Positions 16,524 through 23,586 of a stretch of 41,221 nucleotides of DNA are shown one piece after another. The notes below the pieces were generated by a model. That model was given only the letters and a program-made list of their open reading frames with translations. It ran no database searches and had not been told where the DNA came from. Source of the stretch: DASZHJ01 sp035541215. Lineage in GTDB: Bacteria; Pseudomonadota; Alphaproteobacteria; ATCC43930; CGMCC-115725. The stretch covers positions 1 through 41,221 of the forward strand of contig DATKNV010000080.1 in assembly GCA_035541215.1 (NCBI GenBank), given 5' to 3'. The number at the start of each line of letters is the position of its first letter. Within the stretch, counting starts at the first letter, position 1. A program made the translations under genes and the position numbers.

Positions 16524-16912
16524 GCGTCAGCATCTTAGTGGTCGACGACGAGCCCGACGTCGCGGATCTCTTTCGGCAGCGCTTTCGCCGCGAGGCGCGT
16601 CAAGGCGAGTACGTCCTGCATTTCGCGGTCTCTGGTGAGGAGGCGCTCGACAAGATCGCGGGCGAGGTCGAGCCCGAGCTCATCGTCGTCCTCTCCGACA
16701 TCAACATGCCCGGGATGGACGGTCTCGCCCTCCTCCGCGAGGTCAAGCAGCGCCGCCCCGAGCTCGCGGTCATGATGGTCACCGCCTACGGGGACGAGGA
16801 GCGCCGACAGCGCGCGGCCGAGAGCGGCGCCTTGGATTTTTTCACCAAGCCCGTCGATTTCGACGCGCTCAAGGAGCGGCTGCGCCAGCTGCCCTCCGCA
16901 TCCGCGAAGTGA
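16520..16912 (+). CDS. single-domain response regulator (CheY-like receiver)
   Basis: This 130-aa receiver domain has acidic pocket D9-D10, phosphoacceptor D60 (SDINMPGMDG), the T in VTAYGD and the conserved Lys in FFTKPVD. There is no DNA-binding or enzymatic output domain, so it must act through a partner or in a phosphorelay. It starts at GTG 16520 overlapping the kinase stop, with GGAGAGGAA upstream. It is almost certainly the cognate partner of the preceding kinase. Confidence 0.93.
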   Translation: MSVSILVVDDEPDVADLFRQRFRREARQGEYVLHFAVSGEEALDKIAGEVEPELIVVLSDINMPGMDGLALLREVKQRRPELAVMMVTAYGDEERRQRAAESGALDFFTKPVDFDALKERLRQLPSASAK

Positions 16913-16922
16913 GGCCGGGCCG

Positions 16923-17270
16923 CTATTCGTGATCGTGGTCGTGATCGTGCGCCGCATGCGGCGCCGCGAGCGCGGCGGCGCGGGCGTCGATTTCCTGCGG
17001 CTTTACCACGCCCTTCTGCGCGACGAGCCGCTCCAGCGCCGCGAGCCAATGCCGGTAATAGGTGTTGCCGAGATCGGGATCGCCCTGGGCCTGAGCCGCC
17101 TTGATCTCCTCGGCGAGAGCGCGAGCCCATTCGGTCCAGGTGAAGATACCGGCCTCGTGCAATTTCACGGCCAAGGCGAAGGCCTGCGCCTCCCAGGGCT
17201 CGCGGAAGACCGGTCCCTCGGCGTCGCGGGGGATCTTTGGCAAGAGGTCGAGATCGGGTGCGGCGGTCAC
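16923..17270 (-). CDS. nitrile hydratase accessory protein
   Basis: This 115-aa protein resembles the N-terminal part of nitrile hydratase beta subunits (PVFREPWEAQAFALAVKLHEAG) and corresponds to the activator/P14K type that helps insert cobalt and assemble the alpha subunit. The C-terminus ends in a His/Asp-rich tail (HDHDHDHE) that could bind metal. It starts at GTG 17270, overlapping the beta-subunit stop (GTGA), and is the last gene of the cluster. Its stop is 10 bp from the convergent receiver gene. Confidence 0.88.
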   Translation of the reverse strand: MTAAPDLDLLPKIPRDAEGPVFREPWEAQAFALAVKLHEAGIFTWTEWARALAEEIKAAQAQGDPDLGNTYYRHWLAALERLVAQKGVVKPQEIDARAAALAAPHAAHDHDHDHE

Positions 17271-17932
17271 GTCGCGGCTTCGAGGTAATCGTCCCAGAGA
17301 TCGATGAAGACGGCGTCCTTGGGGCCCGCCGCCTCGCCCCAGAGCTCCCTCCCCTCGAAGCGCACGCTATAGAGCGGCTGCGGCTTCTCGCCCGCGAGCG
17401 CGGCGTTCGTATCGGGGAAGACGAAGATGCCGCGCACCTCCTGCACGACGCCGCGGCGGCGCCGGCAATAGCGGGGAGCGCGGGTGTGGCCGGTCACGGT
17501 CATCTCGCGCACGCGGACGCCATCGCCGGCCTTGAAGCGCGGCGGCGAGGTCTGCGGCCGCCGATAGGTGCTGCCCTTCTTCACGATCGCCAGCGATTCC
17601 GCCGGGCCCGTCGCCGCCGGCGAATCGTTCGGTGGCGGCAGCAGCGAGCGTCCTGCCGCGAGCTCGTCCGCGCGCACGAAACCCGCATCGACCGCGAGCG
17701 CCTCGAGACCCTTCAGCCAAATCTCGTAATAGCTGCTGGAGAGATAATCGAGGGGATGGCGGTTCTCGCGGAAATACCGGCCGCGGTCGATGTTCCAGCG
17801 GCCGTGAAATCCCATCGCGAGCGTGAGCGCGAGGACGCGCGCCTCCCAAGGCGCATGGAAGACGGGCTCTTTGGGCTCGGCCTCGACGGGGCCCATCCCG
17901 TGCATGCCGCCCATGTCGTGAATGCCGTTCAT
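17267..17932 (-). CDS. nthB: nitrile hydratase beta subunit
   Basis: This 221-aa structural subunit of nitrile hydratase converts nitriles to amides together with alpha. It begins with the characteristic MNGIHDMGGMHGMG and WEARVLALTLAMG. The C-terminal SH3-like barrel has FKAGDGVRVRE, GHTRAPRYCRRRRGVV and YSVRFEGRELWGE. The start is 15 nt after the alpha stop. The order alpha-beta-accessory matches proteobacterial cobalt-type clusters. Confidence 0.95.
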   Translation of the reverse strand: MNGIHDMGGMHGMGPVEAEPKEPVFHAPWEARVLALTLAMGFHGRWNIDRGRYFRENRHPLDYLSSSYYEIWLKGLEALAVDAGFVRADELAAGRSLLPPPNDSPAATGPAESLAIVKKGSTYRRPQTSPPRFKAGDGVRVREMTVTGHTRAPRYCRRRRGVVQEVRGIFVFPDTNAALAGEKPQPLYSVRFEGRELWGEAAGPKDAVFIDLWDDYLEAAT

Positions 17933-17947
17933 GCCGGCGGCTCCCGC

Positions 17948-18553
17948 TCAGCGCCTCGGCAGCGTGACCTTGGCAACGCCGATCATGGCGTCGCGGGTCA
18001 CGAGGCTCGCGAGCTCCTCCTCGCTCATGCCCTCGCTGCCGGCGGGCCGCTCCGGAAGGACGAGGTAGCGCACCTCTGCTGTACTGTCCCAGACGCGCAC
18101 CTCGACCTCGGGACCGACCTCGACGCCGAACTCCCGCAGCACGCCGCGCGGGTCCATCACCGCGCGCGAGCGATAGGGCGCGGACTTGTACCAGACCGGC
18201 GGCAGGCCCAGCACGCCCCAGGGGTAGCAGGAGCAGAGCGTGCAGACCACGAGGTTATGAATCGCGGGCGTGTTCTCGACCACCACGAGATCCTCGGTCT
18301 GGCGCCCCTGATAGCCGAACTCGGCGACCGCCGCGGCACCGTTGCTCATGAGCCGCGCCTTGAAGGCGGGATCGACCCAGGCGCGCGCCACCACCCGCGC
18401 CCCGTTCCTCGGGCCCACCTTCGTCTCGTAGGTATCGATGAGGACGTCGAGCGCAGCGGGATCGACGAGGCGCTTCTCCGTGAGGATCGCCTCCAGCGCC
18501 TTGACGCGCGCGGCGATGGGGGTGAGCGGTGCGGTGTGCTGCGAGTTCGCCAT
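17948..18553 (-). CDS. nthA: nitrile hydratase alpha subunit, cobalt type
   Basis: This is the 201-aa catalytic subunit. The metal-binding loop reads VCTLCSC (C104, C107, C109). Thr between the first cysteines marks the cobalt type (iron enzymes have Ser). In the active enzyme two of these cysteines are oxidised to sulfinic and sulfenic acids. The flanking YPWGVLGLPPVWYKS and the following basic YRSRAV are conserved. The start at 18553 has GAGG six bases upstream; an in-frame ATG at 18586 is an alternative that adds 11 residues. No amidase or cobalt transporter is next to it, so the fate of the amide is not visible here. Confidence 0.94.
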   Translation of the reverse strand: MANSQHTAPLTPIAARVKALEAILTEKRLVDPAALDVLIDTYETKVGPRNGARVVARAWVDPAFKARLMSNGAAAVAEFGYQGRQTEDLVVVENTPAIHNLVVCTLCSCYPWGVLGLPPVWYKSAPYRSRAVMDPRGVLREFGVEVGPEVEVRVWDSTAEVRYLVLPERPAGSEGMSEEELASLVTRDAMIGVAKVTLPRR

Positions 18554-18633
18554 GGTGGGCCTCGATGAAAGCTCGTTCGCCGCCATTATGGCACCGCCCG
18601 CTCCAGACCCAACCGAAAACCGCGGGGCGCGCG

Positions 18634-19071
18634 TCAGCCAAGGGCGACACGCCGGAAATGCTCGACGACCTCCGGCGGAATGTCCGCCGCGCGCATGCCA
18701 TTGGGGCGCGTTGCGTCCCGCAGCGCCCAGATCCGGCTCTCGCTGCCTTCGAGCAGCACGGTAGTCCCACGCCGAAACACGTGGCGCATCTCCAGCGTCT
18801 TGCGCTTCCAGGCGGAGACGGCGGTCTCGACCGCGATTTCCTCGTGTACCCGCGCAGGCGCCTTGATCTCGGCGTCGATGCTCACCAGCGGCAGACCCGC
18901 GGTGCCGTAGCGCCTCATCATCTCCTGGAGCGGCAGGCCGCCGCACTCGAAATAGTTCCAGGTCGCGAGATCGAACCAGCGGAACCATTGCGAGAGATGC
19001 ACGATCCCCGCGGGATCGCAGGCGCCCCAGGTGACGCGCAGGGGAAGGTCGACGGCGAAGGACGAAGGCAT
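18634..19071 (-). CDS. 4-hydroxybenzoyl-CoA-thioesterase-like acyl-CoA thioesterase
   Basis: This is a single-hotdog-fold thioesterase of 145 aa. The signature VTWGACDPAGIVHLSQWFRW contains the catalytic Asp (ACDPAG) of the 4HBT class, and the tail has the usual beta strands (LEMRHVFRRGTTVLLEGSE). It is predicted to hydrolyse an aryl- or acyl-CoA in the cytoplasm. The start at 19071 begins the conserved core. A TTG at 19116 would add 15 residues, and neither start has a clear ribosome-binding site. It lies 80 bp upstream of the nitrile hydratase alpha gene on the same strand and is divergent from the MarR gene. Confidence 0.82.
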   Translation of the reverse strand: MPSSFAVDLPLRVTWGACDPAGIVHLSQWFRWFDLATWNYFECGGLPLQEMMRRYGTAGLPLVSIDAEIKAPARVHEEIAVETAVSAWKRKTLEMRHVFRRGTTVLLEGSESRIWALRDATRPNGMRAADIPPEVVEHFRRVALG

Positions 19072-19108
19072 GTTTGCGATATACCCGGGGCGAGCGGCGC
19101 TCGATTCA

Positions 19109-19121
19109 TTCGGCAACCGAA
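19109..19121. promoter_or_regulatory. candidate operator palindrome TTCGGcaaCCGAA
   Basis: A perfect 5-bp inverted repeat with a 3-base spacer lies in the 170-bp gap between the divergent thioesterase and MarR genes. MarR proteins often bind palindromes in such gaps, so this is a candidate autoregulatory site. The assignment is by position only. Confidence 0.3.
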
Positions 19122-19161
19122 CGTTGAGCAGCCGCCGAGCCCCGCGTCAAGAAGCTGTGCG

Positions 19162-19190
19162 TTGACAGGCGACCGCACTGCATTCCAAAT
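19162..19190 (+). promoter_or_regulatory. candidate sigma-70 promoter of marR-like gene
   Basis: TTGACA at 19162-19167 is a consensus -35. Seventeen bases later CCAAAT (19185-19190) is a poor -10. It would give a leader of roughly 45 nt before the ATG at 19242. Confidence 0.35.
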
Positions 19191-19241
19191 GCGCGCGACC
19201 GTCGGCCTGACCAACCACAGCATCGATTCCAAAATCCGCTC

Positions 19242-19727
19242 ATGGCCTCGAAATCGGCCCCCAACGGACCCGAGAAGCCGCCCGCGGAGCCCGGAAGCGC
19301 CATCGATTACGGTATCTTGCCGGAGCTCGTGGGTTATCATCTGCGCCGGGCGCAGGTCGCGGCCTTCGCGGACTTCGCCACGGCGACGCAATCGCTGAGC
19401 CTGACGCCGGGCCTCGCGGGCATCCTGATCGTGGTCTCCCGCAATCCCGGCTTGAGCCAGACCGCGCTCGCGCGGGCGATGGGGATCGAGAATTCGACCC
19501 TGGTCGAGGTGATCGACAAGCTCGAGAAGCGCGAGCTGGTCGAGCGCCATCCCGCGCCGCGCGATCGTCGCACCCATGCGCTGCATCTGAGCCGCTCGGG
19601 CCAGCAACTCGTCAAGCGCCTGGAGCCGCTGGTGCGGGAGCACGAGGACCGGCTCCTGCGCAATTTCACCGCCGCCGAGCGGCAGCGTTTCATCGGCTAT
19701 CTCCGCCGTCTCGCCGACGCGACGTGA
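19242..19727 (+). CDS. MarR-family transcriptional regulator
   Basis: This 161-aa winged-helix regulator has the MarR core: LSQTALARAMGIENSTLVEV (helix-turn-helix) and the wing LVERHPAPRDRRTHALHLS with the conserved DxR. Members are dimeric and usually released from DNA by aromatic or acidic ligands. The ATG at 19242 has no clear Shine-Dalgarno sequence. It is followed 37 bp later by a ThDP enzyme on the same strand and is divergent from the thioesterase, so it probably regulates one or both (inferred). Confidence 0.92.
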   Translation: MASKSAPNGPEKPPAEPGSAIDYGILPELVGYHLRRAQVAAFADFATATQSLSLTPGLAGILIVVSRNPGLSQTALARAMGIENSTLVEVIDKLEKRELVERHPAPRDRRTHALHLSRSGQQLVKRLEPLVREHEDRLLRNFTAAERQRFIGYLRRLADAT

Positions 19728-19764
19728 GTCCATCCATTTCATCGCACGAGCCTGGAGTTGTCGC

Positions 19765-21396
19765 ATGGCCAGTATGACCGGGGGCCAAGCCATTGTGGAA
19801 ATGCTGCGCCGGCACGGCGTCGACACCGTCTTCGCACTCCCGGGCGTCCAGAACGACGCGCTCTTCGAGGCGCTCTACGATGCCCGGAACTCGATCCGCG
19901 TCATCCACACGAGGCACGAGCAAGGTGCGGCCTACATGGCCTATGGCTATGCGAAGGCCTCGGGCCGGGTCGGCACCTATGCGGTCGTCCCGGGCCCGGG
20001 CTTTCTCAACACGACCGCCGCGCTCTCGACCGCCTATGCCGCGAACGCCCCCGTACTCTGCATCACCGGGCAAATCCCGCTGGCGATGATTGGCCGCGGC
20101 TTGGGGTTCCTGCACGAGATCCCCGACCAGCTCGGCGTCATGCAGCGCCTCACCAAATGGGCGGCGCGCATCGAGCATCCCGCCGCGGCGCCGCAGCTCC
20201 TCAACGAGGCCTTCCGCCAGCTCGGAAGCGGCCGGCGGCGGCCGGCTGCGCTCGAGGTTCCCATGGACGTGCTGGCGCAACGTGCCGAAGTCGATCTCGC
20301 CGATCCCGTCCCTCCGCCTCCGGAGCCGGAGATCGCGCCCGAACAGGCGAAGGAAGCGGCAGAGCTGCTCGCCAAGGCGAAACGGCCGCTCCTCATCATC
20401 GGCGGCGGGGCGATGGATGCGGGGGCCGAGGTCATTCGGATCGCCGAGCGCCTGCAAGCGCCGGTGATCCTCAGCTACAGCGGCAAGGGTGCGGTCGACG
20501 AGCGGCATCCTCTCGTCGTCAACAACCCCACGGGCAATCGGCTCTGGGCCGATGCGGATGCGGCGCTCGCGGTCGGAACCCGTCTCCATGCGCAGCACGT
20601 GAACTGGGGCATCGACGACGCGCTCAAGATCGTGCGGGTCGACATCGATCCCGCCGAGATCAATCGCATTCGCCGGCCGAAGGTCGGGATCGTCGCGGAT
20701 GCGCGTCCGGCGCTCGCTGCGATCGATGCGGCGCTCGCGGCGATCGTGACCTCGCGCCCCTCGCGCGCCCAGGAGATCGCGGCCGCGACGGAAACGGCCG
20801 CCGCGGAAATTGCCAAACTCTCCCCGCAGATAGAATTCGCCGCGGCGATCCGCGCGTCGCTTCCCGAGGATGGCATCTACCTCGATGAGCTCACGCAGGT
20901 GGCATACGTCGCGCGAATGACGCTTCCGGCCTATCGTCCGCGCACTTACATCGATTCCGGCTATCAGGGAACGCTCGGCTACGGCTTCCCGACCGCTCTC
21001 GGCGTTAAGGTCGCCTGTCCCGACAAACCGGTAATCTCCGTCTCCGGCGACGGCGGCTTCATGTATGCGGCACCGGAGCTCGCGACCGCCGTGCGGCACA
21101 ACATCGGCGTCGTCGCCGTCGTCTTTACGGACGACGCCTACGGTAACGTCCGGCGCACTCAGCGCGAGGACTACGACGGCAAAATTATCGCGAGCGAGCT
21201 CACCAATCCCGATTTCGCTGCGCTCGCGGAGGCGTTCGGCGCCAAGGGCGTCCGCGCGACGACGCCCGCGGAGCTCAAGGCGGCGATCTCCGCGGCGATC
21301 AAGCGGCAGGGCCCCACGGTGATCGCGGTCCCCGTGGGCGAGATGCCCAATCCCTGGAAGATCGTCTATCGCGGGCGCGTGCGGCCCAAGGACTGA
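19765..21396 (+). CDS. thiamine-diphosphate-dependent enzyme (second)
   Basis: This 543-aa ThDP enzyme of the acetolactate synthase/benzoylformate decarboxylase superfamily has its activating Glu at E52 (RHEQGAAYMAYGYAK), followed by VVPGPGFLNTTAALSTAYA. The central domain has PLLIIGGGAMDAG. The C-terminal cofactor motif GDGGFMYAAPELATAVRHN continues to VFTDDAYGN, with the metal-binding Asn. It is distinct from the enzyme at 6188-7882. GGAG precedes the ATG. The substrate is unknown; the MarR regulator and thioesterase beside it suggest aromatic or acyl metabolism, which is inference. Confidence 0.9.
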   Translation: MASMTGGQAIVEMLRRHGVDTVFALPGVQNDALFEALYDARNSIRVIHTRHEQGAAYMAYGYAKASGRVGTYAVVPGPGFLNTTAALSTAYAANAPVLCITGQIPLAMIGRGLGFLHEIPDQLGVMQRLTKWAARIEHPAAAPQLLNEAFRQLGSGRRRPAALEVPMDVLAQRAEVDLADPVPPPPEPEIAPEQAKEAAELLAKAKRPLLIIGGGAMDAGAEVIRIAERLQAPVILSYSGKGAVDERHPLVVNNPTGNRLWADADAALAVGTRLHAQHVNWGIDDALKIVRVDIDPAEINRIRRPKVGIVADARPALAAIDAALAAIVTSRPSRAQEIAAATETAAAEIAKLSPQIEFAAAIRASLPEDGIYLDELTQVAYVARMTLPAYRPRTYIDSGYQGTLGYGFPTALGVKVACPDKPVISVSGDGGFMYAAPELATAVRHNIGVVAVVFTDDAYGNVRRTQREDYDGKIIASELTNPDFAALAEAFGAKGVRATTPAELKAAISAAIKRQGPTVIAVPVGEMPNPWKIVYRGRVRPKD

Positions 21397-21420
21397 CGCC
21401 CCGGGCCGCAAGCGGGACCG

Positions 21421-21795
21421 TCACTCCACGACGACGATCTTCCCGTCCATGTTCTCGTGCCCTTCGCCGCAGAAGATGTCGCACTGGAACAGGAACGTGC
21501 CGGCGGTGTCGGGCGTGAAGCGCAGATGCGCGGTCTTTCCCGGCATGATCTCCGCGCGCAGGTTGAGCTTGGGCGCGTAGAAGCCGTGCACGCGGTCCTC
21601 GGTGGTGAGCTCGAGATCGACGGGCACGCCCTTCTTGAGCTTGATCTCCTCGGGCGTGAAGTCGAAGCGCTTCGCCACCACCTTGACCGTCTGGACCTCG
21701 GGGCCCTTGTTCTGCACCGCGGCGGTGACGCAGCCGGCGACGACGAGCGCCGTCGCCGCTGCGAATGCCACGGGCCTTCTCCAGCTGCCGCGCAT
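21421..21795 (-). CDS. CuA-type cupredoxin lipoprotein
   Basis: This 124-aa exported protein has a lipobox (VAGC, Cys22) and a cupredoxin fold like cytochrome c oxidase subunit II. It keeps the complete CuA ligand set: H70, then C105-x3-C109-x3-H113-x2-M116 (QCDIFCGEGHENM). CuA centres transfer electrons in oxidases and nitrous-oxide reductase. Here the domain stands alone without the two transmembrane helices of CoxII. The start lies 4 nt after the stop of the metallophosphoesterase gene, so the two are cotranscribed. It could donate electrons or bind or deliver copper in the periplasm. Confidence 0.87.
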   Translation of the reverse strand: MRGSWRRPVAFAAATALVVAGCVTAAVQNKGPEVQTVKVVAKRFDFTPEEIKLKKGVPVDLELTTEDRVHGFYAPKLNLRAEIMPGKTAHLRFTPDTAGTFLFQCDIFCGEGHENMDGKIVVVE

Positions 21796-21799
21796 GGCG

Positions 21800-22708
21800 T
21801 CAGGCCTTGAGCGCGTGCTCGGCGAAGGTGACGCTGGCCTTCTTGCCGTCCGCCTCCACCGAGCGCCAGCCCAGGCCCCGGAAGGGATGCGCAGGATCCC
21901 AGGCGACCGGCGCCTTCTTCTCCACGGAATGCGGCGCCGGCTGCGGGAAGATCAGGGACATCGCGGCGTGATGGGCGATGTGCCCGGTCATGTCGTGATG
22001 CTCCTGATGGATGTGGCCGTAGAAGACGGTGACGTGCTCGAAGGGCATGAGCATGTCGATCGCGAGCTTGCCGTCCTTCGTCGCCCAATCCCAGTCGGCC
22101 GCGAGGTCGAAGAGCGGCCGGTGCGCGAAGACCACGATCGGCTGCTTCTTGTCGAGCTTCGCGAGATCGGCCTTGAGCCAGTCGAGCTGGGCCGCACCCA
22201 GCGAGGCGCCGGGGTCGGAGACGTTGTCGAGGGCGATGAAGTGAACGCCCTTGTGGTCGAAGGTGTAGTGCGTCTCGCCGAAGAGCTCCTTGAAGGCGGC
22301 GCCGGCATCGAGGCTCGCATCGTGCTCGCCCGGCATGAAGCGGATGGTCTTCACTTTGAGATCGGCGATGATGCTCTTGAACTCCGTCATCCGGCGGCGT
22401 CGCTCGTTCCCGTCGTCGGTGGTGTGCGTGAGGTCGCCCGTGAAGATGATGAAGTCCGGCGCCGGCGCGAGCGCGTTCACCTCCGCGACCGCCTTGCGCA
22501 GCGTGTTCTTGGCCTCGGGGTTGACCTTGTCCCCGCTGAAGCCCCAGTGCGTGTCGCTCATCTGCACGAAGTAGAAGTCGCCGGCGGCCCCCGCGCCCGC
22601 CGCCCAGACCCGGCCGGCCTTCGTGTGCGCGAAGAGCCCGGAAGCGAATGCAACGCCGCCGAGGCCCGCAAGCCGTGCAAACTGCCGCCTGTCGATGCCT
22701 TTGGTCAT
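21800..22708 (-). CDS. Tat-exported metallophosphoesterase
   Basis: This 302-aa calcineurin-like phosphoesterase has the metal-ligand motifs MSDTHWG (DxH), FTGDLTH (GDxxH), PGEHDA (variant of GNHD), FAHRPLF and YGHIHQEHHD (GHxH). The N-terminus carries a twin-arginine signal (DRRQFARLAGLGGVAFASG) indicating folded export. The substrate is unknown. It is the first gene of a two-gene unit with the CuA lipoprotein, divergent from an ECF sigma factor, with a GGGAATAA box upstream on its own strand. This suggests direct control by that sigma factor. Confidence 0.9.
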   Translation of the reverse strand: MTKGIDRRQFARLAGLGGVAFASGLFAHTKAGRVWAAGAGAAGDFYFVQMSDTHWGFSGDKVNPEAKNTLRKAVAEVNALAPAPDFIIFTGDLTHTTDDGNERRRRMTEFKSIIADLKVKTIRFMPGEHDASLDAGAAFKELFGETHYTFDHKGVHFIALDNVSDPGASLGAAQLDWLKADLAKLDKKQPIVVFAHRPLFDLAADWDWATKDGKLAIDMLMPFEHVTVFYGHIHQEHHDMTGHIAHHAAMSLIFPQPAPHSVEKKAPVAWDPAHPFRGLGWRSVEADGKKASVTFAEHALKA

Positions 22709-22740
22709 GAGTGTACCCCAGGGTTGGTGGTGCCTTTTCG

Positions 22741-22774
22741 TGACGGAGACACCAGCGGAAGCGGCGTTATTCCC
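22741..22774 (-). promoter_or_regulatory. predicted ECF promoter for metallophosphoesterase
   Basis: On the minus strand GGGAATAA (22774-22767) is followed after 16 bases by GTCTCCGTCA. The same GGGAATAA-N16-GT arrangement occurs on the plus strand before the sigma gene at 22831. GGAATAA-type -35 elements are typical of ECF sigma factors. Confidence 0.5.
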
Positions 22775-22830
22775 AGGCACCGGCCCCGTTCGATCACGAA
22801 CTCGTGATCCCGGTCGCTCAGTCCGCTGCG

Positions 22831-22858
22831 GGGAATAAACGGACTGTTGCGGAGGTAT
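22831..22858 (+). promoter_or_regulatory. predicted autoregulated ECF promoter
   Basis: GGGAATAA at 22831-22838 is followed after 16 bases by GTATGA. It mirrors the minus-strand box at 22774-22767. A start of transcription about 10 bases further would give a very short leader before the ATG at 22868, so the sigma-factor start codon may lie further downstream. Confidence 0.45.
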
Positions 22859-22867
22859 GACTCTCCG

Positions 22868-23575
22868 ATGACACCTCCGGCTCCGACGGGATCGGCGTCC
22901 TCTGCGCCTGCGGTTGTGCGCCTCGCGCCAAAGGGGCAGTCTCCCCTGCCCGCGGCGCACGCTTCCTTGCCGCGGGATCGCGAAGCGCGGGAGAGGTCGG
23001 AGAGACCCGTGGAGCATCGGTCGAAGGCACAGCGCTTCGAGCATGCGATCATGCCGCACTTGGATGCCGCCTATAACCTCGCGCGCTGGCTCACGCGCAA
23101 CGAGAGCGATGCCGAGGACGTCGTGCAGGAGGCGTGCCTCCGGGCGTTCAAGTATTTCGACGGCTTCGCAGGCGAGAACCCGGCGGCTTGGCTGCTCGCG
23201 ATCGTGCGCAACAGCTGCTTCACCTGGCTCCGGCGCAATCGGCCCGCGCAGGAGATCGCGGACAGCGGCGCGATCGAGGAGCAGGACGCCGCGGGCGGCG
23301 CCGAACCCGTGCTGAGCGGCGGCAGCAAGGCGCTCGCCTCCGATCCCGAGTCCTTCCTGATCGCGCGGCGCGACGAGCAACGGGCGAACGAGCTGGTGGC
23401 AGCACTGCCGGCGGAATATCGCGAGGTGATCGTCCTCAGGGAGATCGAGGAGCTTTCCTACCAGAAGATCGCGGAGATCGTGGGCGTCCCGATCGGCACG
23501 GTAATGTCGCGCCTGTCGCGCGCGCGCAAGCGGCTGCGGGACTCCTGGCGCCAGAAAGCCCAGCAGGGAGAATGA
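22868..23575 (+). CDS. ECF-type RNA polymerase sigma factor
   Basis: This is a sigma-70-family extracytoplasmic-function sigma factor. Region 2 spans MPHLDAAYNLARWLTRNESDAEDVVQEACLR (shown here in part: SDAEDVVQEACLRAF). Region 4 has LPAEYREVIVLREIEELSY and the helix-turn-helix IAEIVGVPIGTVMSRLSRAR. There is no region 3. The ATG at 22868 gives 235 aa, including an N-terminal Pro/Ala/Arg-rich extension of about 60 residues that is unusual for ECF factors. An in-frame GTG at 22916 or later starts are possible. The stop overlaps an ATG of the anti-sigma frame. The gene is divergent from its likely target operon. Confidence 0.9.
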   Translation: MTPPAPTGSASSAPAVVRLAPKGQSPLPAAHASLPRDREARERSERPVEHRSKAQRFEHAIMPHLDAAYNLARWLTRNESDAEDVVQEACLRAFKYFDGFAGENPAAWLLAIVRNSCFTWLRRNRPAQEIADSGAIEEQDAAGGAEPVLSGGSKALASDPESFLIARRDEQRANELVAALPAEYREVIVLREIEELSYQKIAEIVGVPIGTVMSRLSRARKRLRDSWRQKAQQGE

Positions 23576-23586
23576 AGGCAGGCCCC

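Noticed and set aside
18554..18988. Upstream extension of the nitrile hydratase alpha frame
   Set aside because: The extra sequence covers the thioesterase gene in another frame and is not part of any known alpha subunit.
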